Of a stretch of 64,000 nucleotides of DNA, positions 43,864-52,680 are shown in pieces. Where the stretch lies: assembly GCF_017875645.1 (NCBI RefSeq), contig NZ_JAGGMR010000001.1, positions 2,418,001 to 2,482,000 on the forward strand. Direction: 5' to 3'. Source of the stretch: Nocardia goodfellowii. GTDB taxonomy: Bacteria > Actinomycetota > Actinomycetes > Mycobacteriales > Mycobacteriaceae. Position numbers and translations under genes: made by a program. Below the pieces are notes generated by a model, which was not told the DNA's origin, did not search any database, and saw only the letters and a list, made by a program, of their open reading frames with translations. Position 1 is the first letter of the stretch; each line of letters starts with the position of its first letter.

Positions 43864-45504
43864 ATGGACGCTGTCACGGTTGTCCCAACTCCCGCGAACG
43901 AACCGGTGCACTCGTACGCACCGGGTAGCCGGGAGCGTGCGCTGCTGGTCGCGAAGCTCGCCGAGATCTCCGCCGAATCCGTCGACGTGCCACTGGTGAT
44001 CGGTGGCAAGCATCGGCCGGGGACCGGTCAGGGGCACGATATCGTCGCGCCGCACCGGCATCGCCACGTCTTGGGGACCTATACCGATACCACTCATTCC
44101 GAAGCGCGCGCAGCCATCGACGCGGCGGTCGCGGCCGCACCCGCCTGGCGGGCGATGCCGTTCGACGAACGCGCCGCCGTGCTGCTGCGGGCCGCCGACC
44201 TGCTGGCCGGACCGTGGCGGGAAACCGTTGCCGCCGCGACGATGCTGGGCCAGTCGAAGACGGCGCAGCAGGCGGAGATCGACGCGCCGTGCGAGCTGGT
44301 CGATTTCTGGCGGTTCAATGTGGCGTTCGCGCGGGACATCCTGGCACAGCAGCCGCAGTCCAGCCCCGGGGTGTGGAACCGCATGGACTATCGGCCGCTG
44401 GAAGGGTTCGTCTACGCCATCACGCCGTTCAACTTCACGGCGATCGCGGGCAACCTGCCGACCGCGCCGGCGCTGATGGGCAACACCGTGGTGTGGAAAC
44501 CGTCACCCACGCAAACGCTTTCGGCGTTCTACACGATGCGGTTGCTGGAGGCGGCGGGGTTGCCGCCCGGCGTGATCAATATGGTGACCGGCGACGGGCT
44601 GGCGCTCTCGGAGATCGCGCTGGCCGATCCGCGGCTGGCCGGAATCCATTTCACCGGATCCACCGGGACCTTCCAGCGGCTGTGGCGCGAGGTGGGCACG
44701 AATATCGGCCGCTACCAAGGCTATCCGCGGCTGGTCGGGGAGACCGGCGGCAAGGACTTCATCGTCGCGCACGCCTCCGCCGAACCGGATTCCTTGCGCA
44801 CCGCGCTGATTCGCGGGGCCTACGAGTATCAGGGCCAGAAGTGCTCGGCCGCTTCCCGCGCCTACATTCCGCGTTCGCTGTGGCGGCGGATGGGCGATGA
44901 GTTCCTGACGGAGGTCGGGGAACTGACCTACGGAGATGTCGCGGATCTGACGAATTTCGGTGGCGCGGTGATCGATCGGCGGTCCTATGACAAGAATGTC
45001 GCCGCCATCGAACGGGCTCGCGACGCCGGGGTGCCCATTCCGGTCGGCGGCGCCTACGACGACAGCGAAGGCTGGTTCGTCCGCCCGACGGTGCTGCTCG
45101 CCGACGATCCGCGCGACGAGTCCTTCGGCACCGAATACTTCGGGCCGATCCTGTCGGTGTACGTCTATGACGACGCCGAGCCCGGCTCCTACGCGGCGAT
45201 ACTCGACGAGGTCGAATCCGCCGCACCGTATGCGCTGACCGGCGCGGTTTTCGCCCAGGACCGCGCGGCGGTCGAACAGGCCGGGGCCGCACTGCGATTC
45301 GCGGCGGGCAACTTCTACATCAACGACAAGCCGACCGGCGCGGTGGTCGGGCAGCAACCGTTCGGCGGAGCCCGCGCCTCCGGCACCGACGACAAGGCGG
45401 GCTCGCCGTTGAACCTGCTGCGCTGGGTCGCGCCGCGCACCATCAAGGAAACGTTCGACCCACCCACCGATTACCGCTACCCGCATATGCGGGTGGCGGA
45501 ATGA
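43864..45504 (+). CDS. pruA: L-glutamate gamma-semialdehyde (P5C) dehydrogenase
   Basis: 546 residues, family length for the bacterial type. FNFTAIAGNL and GNTVVWKPSPTQ start the NAD site, HFTGSTGTFQ the loop, VGETGGKDF the general-base Glu, and GQKCSAASRAY the catalytic Cys. The enzyme oxidises glutamate semialdehyde to glutamate, the second step of proline breakdown. Proline dehydrogenase follows 25 bp later, so they form one unit (rocA/Rv1188-like order). Start ATG 43864. Confidence 0.95.
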   Translation: MDAVTVVPTPANEPVHSYAPGSRERALLVAKLAEISAESVDVPLVIGGKHRPGTGQGHDIVAPHRHRHVLGTYTDTTHSEARAAIDAAVAAAPAWRAMPFDERAAVLLRAADLLAGPWRETVAAATMLGQSKTAQQAEIDAPCELVDFWRFNVAFARDILAQQPQSSPGVWNRMDYRPLEGFVYAITPFNFTAIAGNLPTAPALMGNTVVWKPSPTQTLSAFYTMRLLEAAGLPPGVINMVTGDGLALSEIALADPRLAGIHFTGSTGTFQRLWREVGTNIGRYQGYPRLVGETGGKDFIVAHASAEPDSLRTALIRGAYEYQGQKCSAASRAYIPRSLWRRMGDEFLTEVGELTYGDVADLTNFGGAVIDRRSYDKNVAAIERARDAGVPIPVGGAYDDSEGWFVRPTVLLADDPRDESFGTEYFGPILSVYVYDDAEPGSYAAILDEVESAAPYALTGAVFAQDRAAVEQAGAALRFAAGNFYINDKPTGAVVGQQPFGGARASGTDDKAGSPLNLLRWVAPRTIKETFDPPTDYRYPHMRVAE

Positions 45505-45529
45505 GGCTGTGCGCGCGCCGGAGCGCGGC

Positions 45530-46492
45530 ATGGACATGAATCCGTTGCGGCCCGTGATTCTGGCGGCGGCCGATTCGCCGCGCCTGAAACGCGCGATCAC
45601 CGGTACGAAGGTCACCGCCGGTATCGTGCGCCGGTTCGTGGCGGGCGAGACCCGCGCGGAATTGCGCCCGGTGATCGGTGACCTGCTGGCGAGCCGTCGC
45701 CTGATCAGCGTCGACTTTTTGGGGGAGAACACCACCGATCGCGGGCAGGCGGACGCCATGGTGGCGGAATATCTTTCGTTGATCAAGGATCTGTCGGCGG
45801 CGCCGCGGCCGGATCTGCCGGGAATCGGTGCGGCCCCGGTCGAGGTGTCGGTGAAGCTGTCCGCGCTGGGGCAGGCGCTGCCGGTCGACGGCCCCGCCAT
45901 CGCGGCCGACCATCTGCGCGCCGTGTGCGCGAAGGCCGACGAGGCCGGGGTGTGGGTGACCGTGGACGCCGAGGACCACACCACCACGGACGCGACGCTG
46001 TCCACCGTGCGCGAGCTGCGTACCGAATTCCCTTGGCTGGGAGCGGTATTGCAGGCGTACCTGCATCGCACCGAAGCCGATTGCGCGGCACTGTCCGGGC
46101 ACGGCTCCCGAATCCGGTTGTGTAAGGGCGCCTATCGGGAACCGCGCGAGGTGGCTTTCCAGCGGGCGAGCGAGGTGACCGACTCCTATCTGCGCTGCCT
46201 GGAGATCCTGATGCGCGGCGAGGGCTACCCGATGGTCGCCACGCACGACCCGGTGCTGATCCTCGCCGCGGAGCAGCTCACCGCCGAAACCGGCCGCGAC
46301 ATCGGCAATTTCGAACATCAGATGCTCTACGGCATCCGCGACGCCGAGCAGCTGCGGCTGGCCGGCGGCGGTGTCGCGACGCGGGTCTATGTGCCCTACG
46401 GCAGCCAGTGGTACGGATATCTCACCCGCAGGCTGGCCGAACGTCCGGCCAATCTGGCCTTCTTCTTACGGGCGCTGGTCAGCAAGAGCTGA
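45530..46492 (+). CDS. Proline dehydrogenase (monofunctional)
   Basis: About 320 residues of the FAD barrel. VSVKLSALG, WVTVDAEDHTTTD, LQAYLHRTEAD, RIRLCKGAYREP and VATHD follow in order, with the GAYRE Arg/Lys set for the flavin and proline. It oxidises proline to P5C and passes electrons to quinone. ATG 45530 is preferred over GTG 45509 because GGAG sits 6 bp ahead. Its TGA is directly followed by the TCA stop of the convergent MpaB gene (TGATCA), with no base between. Confidence 0.94.
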   Translation: MDMNPLRPVILAAADSPRLKRAITGTKVTAGIVRRFVAGETRAELRPVIGDLLASRRLISVDFLGENTTDRGQADAMVAEYLSLIKDLSAAPRPDLPGIGAAPVEVSVKLSALGQALPVDGPAIAADHLRAVCAKADEAGVWVTVDAEDHTTTDATLSTVRELRTEFPWLGAVLQAYLHRTEADCAALSGHGSRIRLCKGAYREPREVAFQRASEVTDSYLRCLEILMRGEGYPMVATHDPVLILAAEQLTAETGRDIGNFEHQMLYGIRDAEQLRLAGGGVATRVYVPYGSQWYGYLTRRLAERPANLAFFLRALVSKS

Positions 46493-47356
46493 TCAGACCA
46501 GCGGCTTACCGAGGCGGCGGCGGATGCGCATGTCGAGCAGATAGGCGTTCATCGGAAACAGCCGCAACGGTGTGGGTAGCCGGGTGTGCACCGCCGAGAT
46601 CGCGCGCAGGGCTCGGCGGAAGCGCGCCTCGTCACGCTCGGTCCACACCATCCCCATCTCCTCGCGCAGGTGCTGGGGCAGCAAGGCGGTCACGATGAAG
46701 CGCTGCGACCGGGCGAACACCAACTGGACCGGGCGCGGCATCATCTTCAGGTCGATTATGTCGTCGAAGTAGCGGCGCAGTTCGGGCTCGATGGTCTTGG
46801 TGGCCAGATTTTCGTCCCAGTACCGCTGGAAGGCGGCGCGGTCGGCCGGCCACATCTCCGGCCGCATCTGCAGCGTCGTGCCGAGCCGCGCGCAGTACTG
46901 GTAGAAGGCCTCGGCTTTCGCCGGATCCATCGGGCCGTGCATACGGGTGTGCAGGTCGGCGGTGCCCCAGTAGAGACAGGCCGCCACCCACAGCTGCAGG
47001 TTGGGGTCGAAGGCGTTGTACCGCACCGGGCTGGCCGCGGTGGAACGCACCGATCGGTGCGATCCGTTGACGGCATCGCGGTAGGCGGCGCGCTCTTCAT
47101 CGGTGCCCATGAGTGCGACCGCGAGGTAGGTGAGGGTGGTGCGCAGCCGCTTGACCGGGTGCAGGGTGACCTTGCCGCTGTCGACGGTGCTCTCCAGCAC
47201 GCCGCGCCCGACGGGGCGCAGGCTGAGTTGCATGATCACGTTGGCCGTGCCGCCGAGGAAGGCGGCGATACCGTCCAGGTGCTGTTGCACGGTGGCCGGT
47301 GTGAACGAGATGTAGGCGACCGGTTCGGAGTCGTAGGCGCGATGTGCGGCTGTCAT
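46493..47356 (-). CDS. MpaB-family (DUF2236) oxygenase, copy 1
   Basis: 287 residues. The family order is visible: FLGGTANVIMQLSLRPVG, VDSGKVTLHPVKRLRTTLTYLAVALMG, NGSHRSVRST with the His likely to bind haem, YNAFDPNLQLWVAACLYWG, and LGTTLQMRPEMWPADRAAF. The fungal MpaB and latex-clearing proteins are distant relatives, so an oxidative cleavage of a prenyl chain or lipid is likely. ATG 47356 follows GGAGAG. It is over 60 percent similar by eye to the gene at 48110. Confidence 0.85.
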   Translation of the reverse strand: MTAAHRAYDSEPVAYISFTPATVQQHLDGIAAFLGGTANVIMQLSLRPVGRGVLESTVDSGKVTLHPVKRLRTTLTYLAVALMGTDEERAAYRDAVNGSHRSVRSTAASPVRYNAFDPNLQLWVAACLYWGTADLHTRMHGPMDPAKAEAFYQYCARLGTTLQMRPEMWPADRAAFQRYWDENLATKTIEPELRRYFDDIIDLKMMPRPVQLVFARSQRFIVTALLPQHLREEMGMVWTERDEARFRRALRAISAVHTRLPTPLRLFPMNAYLLDMRIRRRLGKPLV

Positions 47357-47373
47357 AGCTCTCCATTGAGCGG

Positions 47374-47400
47374 TGAGACGATTTATATCGAACCTTCTCA
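47374..47400. promoter_or_regulatory. 27-bp operator of MpaB copy 1, on its -10 box
   Basis: TGAGACGATT (47374-47383), 7 bp, AACCTTCTCA (47391-47400): an 8-of-10 inverted repeat. On the minus strand TTGACA (47415-47420 complement) and GAAGGT (47392-47397 complement) are 17 bp apart, so the operator covers the -10 box. The same design occurs before copy 2. Confidence 0.65.
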
Positions 47401-47477
47401 TCCTCTCGCCACTGTGTCAATGACGATCGCAGGATGTCATCACCTCAGGTCAGCCCAGGGTGGCTAGGGTGGACACC

Positions 47478-48113
47478 ATGGCGAGGCTGACCAAGTTGCT
47501 GTCGCTGGTGCGCAGCACCGGCCCCGAGGATCGCAATCAAGCGCGCGTGCTGGACGCGGCGCTGATGGCATTCCTCGACTTCGGAATCAAACGCACCAGC
47601 ATGGTCGAGGTGGCCCGGCGCTGCGGGTTGTCCCTGGCCACGCTCTACCGGCGCTTCGCCAGCAAATCCGATTTGATCCAGGCGGTCGCCCTGCGGCAGA
47701 CCCGCGAATTCATCGACGAGGTGGACGCGGTGCTGCAGCGTCAGGTCGACCGCGACGCCAGCGCCGAGGATCAGATCGTCGAACTGTTCGCCGCCTTCCT
47801 CACCGGCCTGCGCGAGAACAAGCTGCTGCACCGATTGCTGGCCACCGAACCGGAATTCGTGCTGCCGTTCCTCACCACTCAGGGTGCGCCGATCATCGAG
47901 CTGGGCCGCGACTACCTGGCCGAGTTCGTCACCCGGCTGCAGGCGGAAGGCAAACTGCCGGAATATGATCCGGCGCCGCTGTCGGAAATGATCGCCCGCA
48001 CAGCGGTATCGCTGGCGCTCACGCCGCAGACGGTGATCCCGCTCGGCGACGACGCCGCGATCCGGCAATTCGCCCGCGACCACGTGGTGGTGTCGTTCCG
48101 GGTGCCGAGCTAG
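47478..48113 (+). CDS. TetR-family repressor between the MpaB genes
   Basis: 211 residues. N-terminal HTH: VLDAALMAFLDFGIKRTSMVEVARRCGLSLATLYRRFASKSDLIQ (read as landmarks) with the TetR recognition helix SLATLYRRF. The C-terminal ligand domain is helical, with an Ala/Leu-rich pocket. It starts at ATG 47478, 78 bp past the operator of copy 1, and its stop overlaps the stop of copy 2 by 3-4 bp. It is the obvious candidate to bind both 27-bp operators. Ligand unknown, possibly a lipid. Confidence 0.9.
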   Translation: MARLTKLLSLVRSTGPEDRNQARVLDAALMAFLDFGIKRTSMVEVARRCGLSLATLYRRFASKSDLIQAVALRQTREFIDEVDAVLQRQVDRDASAEDQIVELFAAFLTGLRENKLLHRLLATEPEFVLPFLTTQGAPIIELGRDYLAEFVTRLQAEGKLPEYDPAPLSEMIARTAVSLALTPQTVIPLGDDAAIRQFARDHVVVSFRVPS

Positions 48114-48976
48114 ACCAGCCGCAAGCCCAGCCGCCGGCGCAGCCGGAAGTCGGCCAGGTAGGCGTTGACCGGAAACATCCGGACCGTCCTGGGCATTCGG
48201 CCCGAAACGGCGCCGATGCCGTGCAGCAGGGTTTCCAGGAGCTGATCGTCGAAGGCGCTCCAGCGCATATCCATCTGCGCGCGCAGCTGCGGCGGCAGCA
48301 TGCCGGTGACCACCCAGCGGTGGAATCGGGCGAACGGCAATCGCGCGGGCAGCGGCAGCATCTTCAGGTCGATCAGGTCATCGAAATAGGCGCGGACCGG
48401 TGGGTCGATCCGGGTGCGCGCCAGCTGCCCGGTCCAGTACGCGTCGAAGGCGGCGCGGTCGGCGGGCCACATCTCCGGGCGCATCTGCAAGGTGGTGCCG
48501 AGCCGGGCGGCGAAATAGTAGAAGGCGTCCGCGGCCTGCTCGTCCATCGGGCCGTGCAGGCGCTCGTACATGTCACGCGCGCCCCAGTACAGGCAGGCCG
48601 CCACCCACAGCTGCAATGTCGGGTCGAAGGCGTTGTACCGCACCGGACTCGCCGCGGTGGAGCGGACCGCCCGATGCGCGCGATTCACGGCGTCCCGGTA
48701 GGCCGCGCGTTCCTCCTCGTCGCCGAGCATGGCGACCGACAGGTAGGTGACCGTGGTGCGCAACCGTTTGATCGGATGCAGCGTCACTTTGCCGCTGTCG
48801 ACGGTGCTTTCCACCACCCCGTAGCCGACCGGTGGTTGCGCGAGTTGCATGATCACGTTCGCGGCGGCTCCGAAGAAGGCGGTGGCGCCGTCGAGGTACT
48901 GGGCGATATCGAAATCCGTGCCGGGTGCCTCGAGGGGCGGCGCCGAATCGCGCGCGGCGGGAAGCGGATTGGTCAT
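48110..48976 (-). CDS. MpaB-family (DUF2236) oxygenase, copy 2
   Basis: 288 residues and the same motif order as copy 1: FFGAAANVIMQLAQPPVG, VDSGKVTLHPIKRLRTTVTYLSVAMLG, NRAHRAVRST, YNAFDPTLQLWVAACLYWG, LGTTLQMRPEMWPADRAAF. The N-terminal 20 residues differ and are Pro-rich. ATG 48976 follows GAGGT. The conserved blocks imply that it came from a duplication around the TetR gene. Reaction not known. Confidence 0.85.
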   Translation of the reverse strand: MTNPLPAARDSAPPLEAPGTDFDIAQYLDGATAFFGAAANVIMQLAQPPVGYGVVESTVDSGKVTLHPIKRLRTTVTYLSVAMLGDEEERAAYRDAVNRAHRAVRSTAASPVRYNAFDPTLQLWVAACLYWGARDMYERLHGPMDEQAADAFYYFAARLGTTLQMRPEMWPADRAAFDAYWTGQLARTRIDPPVRAYFDDLIDLKMLPLPARLPFARFHRWVVTGMLPPQLRAQMDMRWSAFDDQLLETLLHGIGAVSGRMPRTVRMFPVNAYLADFRLRRRLGLRLV

Positions 48977-48997
48977 GATCGACCTCGTTCTCGTCGT

Positions 48998-49024
48998 TGA
49001 GAAGGTTATGCATCAACGTTCTCA
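48998..49024. promoter_or_regulatory. 27-bp operator of MpaB copy 2, on its -10 box
   Basis: TGAGAAGGTT (48998-49007), 7 bp, AACGTTCTCA (49015-49024): a 9-of-10 inverted repeat. On the minus strand TTGACA (complement of 49039-49044) and GAACGT (complement of 49016-49021) are 17 bp apart. Spacing and half-sites equal those of the copy 1 operator. Confidence 0.68.
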
Positions 49025-49116
49025 CTGCCTCGTGAGAGTGTCAACGGTCACAGGCGAGCCGCCGTCGAACCGTAGTGCGCGTGGTGGCGTTTCGCGGCGC
49101 GCAGTAGCGTGGTCGG

Positions 49117-50538
49117 GTGTCCTACGGCCCGCCACTGCTGCTTCGCTCGCTGAACCCGCTCGCTGTCGCCGCCGGGGCGGATATCCCCGACGCGGTCACC
49201 ATCGACGGAGTGACGCTCTCGCGCGGCGATCTCCTGGGCGCGGCGACCTCGGTGGCGGAGCGCATCGCCCGCGCGGAGCGGGTCGCGGTGCTGGCCGAGC
49301 CGACCGTGCCGACGGTGCTCGCGGTGATCGGCTGCCTGATCGCGGGTGTCACCGTGGTGCCCGTGCCGCCCGATTCCGGCAGCGCCGAACTGGCGCACAT
49401 CCTGCGGGATTCCGGGGCGCAGGCATGGCTCGGTGCGGCCCCGGCGGGGACGGACCTGCCCGTGGTTCCCGTACGGGTGCACGCGCGCTCCTGGCATACC
49501 TATCCCGAACCCGACCCGGCCACTACGGCTTTCGTGCTCTACACCTCCGGTACCACCGGTCCGCCGAAGGGCGTGGTGCTCAACCGCGGCGCCATAGCCG
49601 CCGGACTGGACGCGCTCGCCGAAGCCTGGGCCTGGACGCCGAATGATGTTCTGGTGCACGGACTTCCGCTGTTCCACGTGCACGGCCTGATCCTCGGACT
49701 GCTCGGCCCGCTGCGGGTGGGCAGCCCGCTGATCCACACCGGCAAACCCACCCCGCAGGCGTACGCCGCGGCCCGCGGCACCCTGTACTTCGGGGTTCCC
49801 ACCGTATGGTCACGCGTCGTCGAAGATCCTGATAGCGCAAGGAGATTGGCGCACGCGCGCCTGCTCGTCTCGGGTAGCGCGCCGTTGCCGGTGCCGGTCT
49901 TCGAAAAGTTGCGTGAGCTCACGGGACACGCGCCGATCGAGCGCTACGGCATGAGCGAAACCATGATCACCCTGTCCACCCGCGCCGACGGCGAGCGCCG
50001 CCCGGGCTGGGTGGGCACCCCGGTGGCCGGTGTCCGGACCCGGCTCCGGGACGAGGCGGGCAACGATGTCCCCCATGACGGTGAAAGCATTGGGAGCCTG
50101 CAAGTCTCGGGCCCCATGCTGTTCGACGGTTACCTCGACCGGCCCGACGCCACCGCCGACAGCTGGACCGCCGACGGCTGGTTCAAAACCGGCGACGTCG
50201 CGGCCATCGACGCCGCGGGCTATCACCGCATCGTCGGCCGCGAATCCGTCGACCTGATCAAATCCGGCGGCTACCGGATCGGCGCGGGCGAAATCGAAAC
50301 CGCCCTGCTCGGCCACCCCGCGGTCGCCGAAGCCGCGGTGGTCGGCGTACCCGACCCCGATCTCGGCCAGCGCGTCGTCGCCTTCGTCGTCCTGGGTGCC
50401 GCCGCCACCGAGCAGGAGCTGATCGCCTATGTGGGCGAACAGCTTTCAGCGCACAAGCGCCCGCGCGAGGTCCGCATCGTGGACTCGCTGCCGCGTAATG
50501 CGATGGGCAAGGTACAGAAGAAGCTGCTGGGGTCTTGA
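49117..50538 (+). CDS. fadD36: Acyl-CoA synthetase, FadD36 type
   Basis: 473 residues, the same length as I recall for mycobacterial FadD36. AMP-binding P-loop LYTSGTTGPPKG, then RYGMSETM, DGWFKTGD, RESVDLIKSGGYRIG and a final GKVQKK with the catalytic Lys. It activates a fatty acid with ATP and CoA. FadD36 is linked to odd-chain/propionyl metabolism in mycobacteria. Start GTG 49117. The gene is followed by a strong terminator. No methylmalonyl genes are adjacent. Confidence 0.88.
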   Translation: MSYGPPLLLRSLNPLAVAAGADIPDAVTIDGVTLSRGDLLGAATSVAERIARAERVAVLAEPTVPTVLAVIGCLIAGVTVVPVPPDSGSAELAHILRDSGAQAWLGAAPAGTDLPVVPVRVHARSWHTYPEPDPATTAFVLYTSGTTGPPKGVVLNRGAIAAGLDALAEAWAWTPNDVLVHGLPLFHVHGLILGLLGPLRVGSPLIHTGKPTPQAYAAARGTLYFGVPTVWSRVVEDPDSARRLAHARLLVSGSAPLPVPVFEKLRELTGHAPIERYGMSETMITLSTRADGERRPGWVGTPVAGVRTRLRDEAGNDVPHDGESIGSLQVSGPMLFDGYLDRPDATADSWTADGWFKTGDVAAIDAAGYHRIVGRESVDLIKSGGYRIGAGEIETALLGHPAVAEAAVVGVPDPDLGQRVVAFVVLGAAATEQELIAYVGEQLSAHKRPREVRIVDSLPRNAMGKVQKKLLGS

Positions 50539-50543
50539 CCTCG

Positions 50544-50579
50544 GCGAACGCCCACCGGAGGTAACCGGTGGGCGTTCGC
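50544..50579. terminator. 15-bp terminator between fadD36 and dapD
   Basis: GCGAACGCCCACCGG (50544-50558) pairs perfectly with 50565-50579 around an AGGTAA loop. It lies between the convergent fadD36 and dapD genes and can stop transcription in both directions. Confidence 0.85.
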
Positions 50580-50588
50580 GTCGGGGAC

Positions 50589-51536
50589 TCAGTCGTTGGC
50601 GTGCAGCGCCGCGTTGAGCTCGATACCGGTGCCCTTGCGGGGCACTACTTCGACCGCGCCGGTCTGCGAGTTGCGGCGGAAGAGCAGGTTGTTCTGGCCG
50701 CTCAGGGCCGCGGCCTTGACGATGGTGCCGTCCGGGGTGCTGACTTTGGTCCCGGCGGTCAGGTACAGGCCGGATTCCAGGATGCAGTCGTCGCCGAGCG
50801 GAATCCCGAGACCGGAATTGGCGCCGAGCAGTGAGCGCTCGCCGATGGAGATGATCGTGGTGCCGCCGCCGGACAGGGTGCCCATGGTGGACGCGCCGCC
50901 ACCGATGTCGGAACCCTCGCCCACCACGACGCCGGCCGAGATGCGGCCTTCGACCATGGAGTTGCCGAGGGTACCGGCGTTGAAGTTCACGAAGCCCTCG
51001 TGCATGACGGTGGTGCCGGCGGCCAGGTGCGCGCCGAGGCGGACCCGATCGGCGTCGCCGATGCGGACGCCGGAGGGCACCACGTAGTCGACCATGCGCG
51101 GAAACTTGTCGACGCTGTAGACGGTGACCGGGCCGCGGACGCGCAGCTTGGCGCGCACCATCTCGAAACCCTCGACGGCGGCCGGGCCGTGATTGGTCCA
51201 CACGACATTGCTGAGCAGGCCGAACTGGCCGTCCAGGCTGACCTCGTGCGGCTTGACGAGGCGATGCGAGAGCAGGTGCAGGCGCAGGTACACGTCGTGC
51301 GCGTCGACCGGGGCGGCCGACAGATCCGCGATGGTGGTGCGCACCGCGATCACGTCGACACCGCGGGCGTCGTCGTAACCCAGCAGTGCCGCGAACTCGG
51401 CGGGCGCGTCTTCCAGGCGCTTGCTGCCGGTCTCGGCGAACTCGCCGAGTTCCGGACTCGGGTACCAGGTGTCCAGGACGGTTCCGTCCGCGGTCACATT
51501 GGCGATACCGACTGCTGCTGCTCCCTGAATGCTCAC
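50589..51536 (-). CDS. dapD: Tetrahydrodipicolinate N-succinyltransferase
   Basis: 315 residues, close to the actinobacterial DapD length (about 317). The middle is a left-handed beta helix of hexapeptides ([42 protein letters not shown]), and [14 protein letters not shown] and TKVSTPDG follow. It succinylates tetrahydrodipicolinate from succinyl-CoA in meso-DAP/lysine synthesis. Start GTG 51536. It is divergent from the VOC/PadR pair, 121 bp away. dapE is 1.1 kb further. Confidence 0.94.
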   Translation of the reverse strand: MSIQGAAAVGIANVTADGTVLDTWYPSPELGEFAETGSKRLEDAPAEFAALLGYDDARGVDVIAVRTTIADLSAAPVDAHDVYLRLHLLSHRLVKPHEVSLDGQFGLLSNVVWTNHGPAAVEGFEMVRAKLRVRGPVTVYSVDKFPRMVDYVVPSGVRIGDADRVRLGAHLAAGTTVMHEGFVNFNAGTLGNSMVEGRISAGVVVGEGSDIGGGASTMGTLSGGGTTIISIGERSLLGANSGLGIPLGDDCILESGLYLTAGTKVSTPDGTIVKAAALSGQNNLLFRRNSQTGAVEVVPRKGTGIELNAALHAND

Positions 51537-51590
51537 GTCAGAAGAGGTTACCCACTGTTCCGGTGCGATGGTCAGCTACCTCCGCCGGAG

Positions 51591-51646
51591 TAGCCAAACT
51601 TGGCTACTTGAGCTACGCTGAGGCTGCTTAGTCAAATTTGGTTAGT
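51591..51646. promoter_or_regulatory. Two related palindromes upstream of the VOC/PadR operon
   Basis: GTAGCCAAACTTGGCTAC (51591-51608) is a perfect 8-2-8 palindrome. TTAGTCAAATTTGGTTAG (51629-51646) is a related weaker copy, with centres 38 bp apart. The second ends just before AGGAG of the VOC gene. They are likely binding sites of the PadR protein encoded in the same operon. Confidence 0.6.
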
Positions 51647-51657
51647 TAGGAGTTCGC

Positions 51658-52044
51658 ATGTCCTCTGTGATTCCGTACGTGATGGTCGACGACGCCACTG
51701 TCTTCCGTGCGTTCCTGGAACAGGTCTTCCACGCCGAGGTGCCCACGCTGGTGCCGTTGGCCGACGACCCGAAGCGGGTGATCCACGCGGAGGCGCGAAT
51801 CGGCGAAAGCTCGGTGTTCTTCGCCGATTCCGGCGCCGACGGCGGCCGCTGCCTGCGTTCGCCCACCGAGCCGGTGCATGTTCAGTTGTGGGCCCAGGTG
51901 CCCGACCCCGAAGTAGTCCACGACCGGGCGGTGGCCGCGGGCGCACGCTCGGCCGCACCGGTCACCGGCCAGGATGACGGCAGCCGGATGGGCGGCTTCG
52001 TCGACCCGTTCGGCACACTGTGGTGGGTCACCACACCGGCCTGA
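51658..52044 (+). CDS. VOC-family protein next to PadR
   Basis: 128 residues. IPYVMVDDATVFRAFLEQVF starts the first beta-alpha unit, HAEARIGESSVFFAD the second, and the end reads RMGGFVDPFGTLWWV. Metal-ligand positions are only partly kept, so catalysis is uncertain. It lies 21 bp before the PadR gene and should be its co-regulated partner. The family often binds or inactivates antibiotics. ATG 51658 follows AGGAG. Divergent from dapD. Confidence 0.82.
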   Translation: MSSVIPYVMVDDATVFRAFLEQVFHAEVPTLVPLADDPKRVIHAEARIGESSVFFADSGADGGRCLRSPTEPVHVQLWAQVPDPEVVHDRAVAAGARSAAPVTGQDDGSRMGGFVDPFGTLWWVTTPA

Positions 52045-52065
52045 GATCCGAACTGGAGGTTCCCC

Positions 52066-52626
52066 GTGACGGCGGTTCGACTGCTCGTGCTCGGCGCGGT
52101 CCGGCGCCGCGGCCGTGTGCACGGCTACCAGGTGCGTGCCGATCTGGAGTCCTGGGGCGCGCACGAATGGGCGAGAGCCGCTTCGGGTTCGGTGTACCAC
52201 GCGCTGAAGTCGCTGACCAAGGACGAATTGCTGCGGGTGCACGACACCAGCCCGAGCGAAGCGGGCGGACCGCCGCGCATGGAATACGAAATCACCCCCG
52301 AGGGCGAGCAGGCTTACCTGCAACTGCTGCGCTCGGCGCTGGCCCACCGCGACCCGCGCCTGGACCTGCTCGCCGCGGCGGTCGGCTTCATCGACGACCT
52401 CCCGCGCGCCGACGCCGTCGCCCTGCTGCGCGAGCGAGCCCGGGAACTGGGCGAGTGGCGCGCGAGCATCACCACGCACCTGCCCCCGGACACCGACCTC
52501 GACACCTGGGGCCCGGTCGGCGAAGTCCTCGGCCTGTGGCTCGACACCGCCGATACCCGCGCCGCCTGGACCGAGCGTCTGATCGGCAGGCTGGAGGGTG
52601 GCGCGTTCACGATGGCCGACGACTAG
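52066..52626 (+). CDS. PadR-family transcriptional regulator
   Basis: 186 residues. LLVLGAVRRRGRVHGYQVRADL is the PadR winged-helix start and ASGSVYHALKSLTKDELLRV the recognition segment, followed by MEYEITPEGEQAYLQLL. The C-terminal Vir-like helices (DPRLDLLAAAVGFIDDLP) form the dimer. GTG 52066 follows GGAGGTTCC. It is expected to repress the VOC operon through the two palindromes. Ligand unknown. Confidence 0.88.
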   Translation: MTAVRLLVLGAVRRRGRVHGYQVRADLESWGAHEWARAASGSVYHALKSLTKDELLRVHDTSPSEAGGPPRMEYEITPEGEQAYLQLLRSALAHRDPRLDLLAAAVGFIDDLPRADAVALLRERARELGEWRASITTHLPPDTDLDTWGPVGEVLGLWLDTADTRAAWTERLIGRLEGGAFTMADD

Positions 52627-52680
52627 CTGCACCGCAGCGGCTCCCGACTGGGCGCGGCGACCGGGTCGTAGGCTGGGCGG

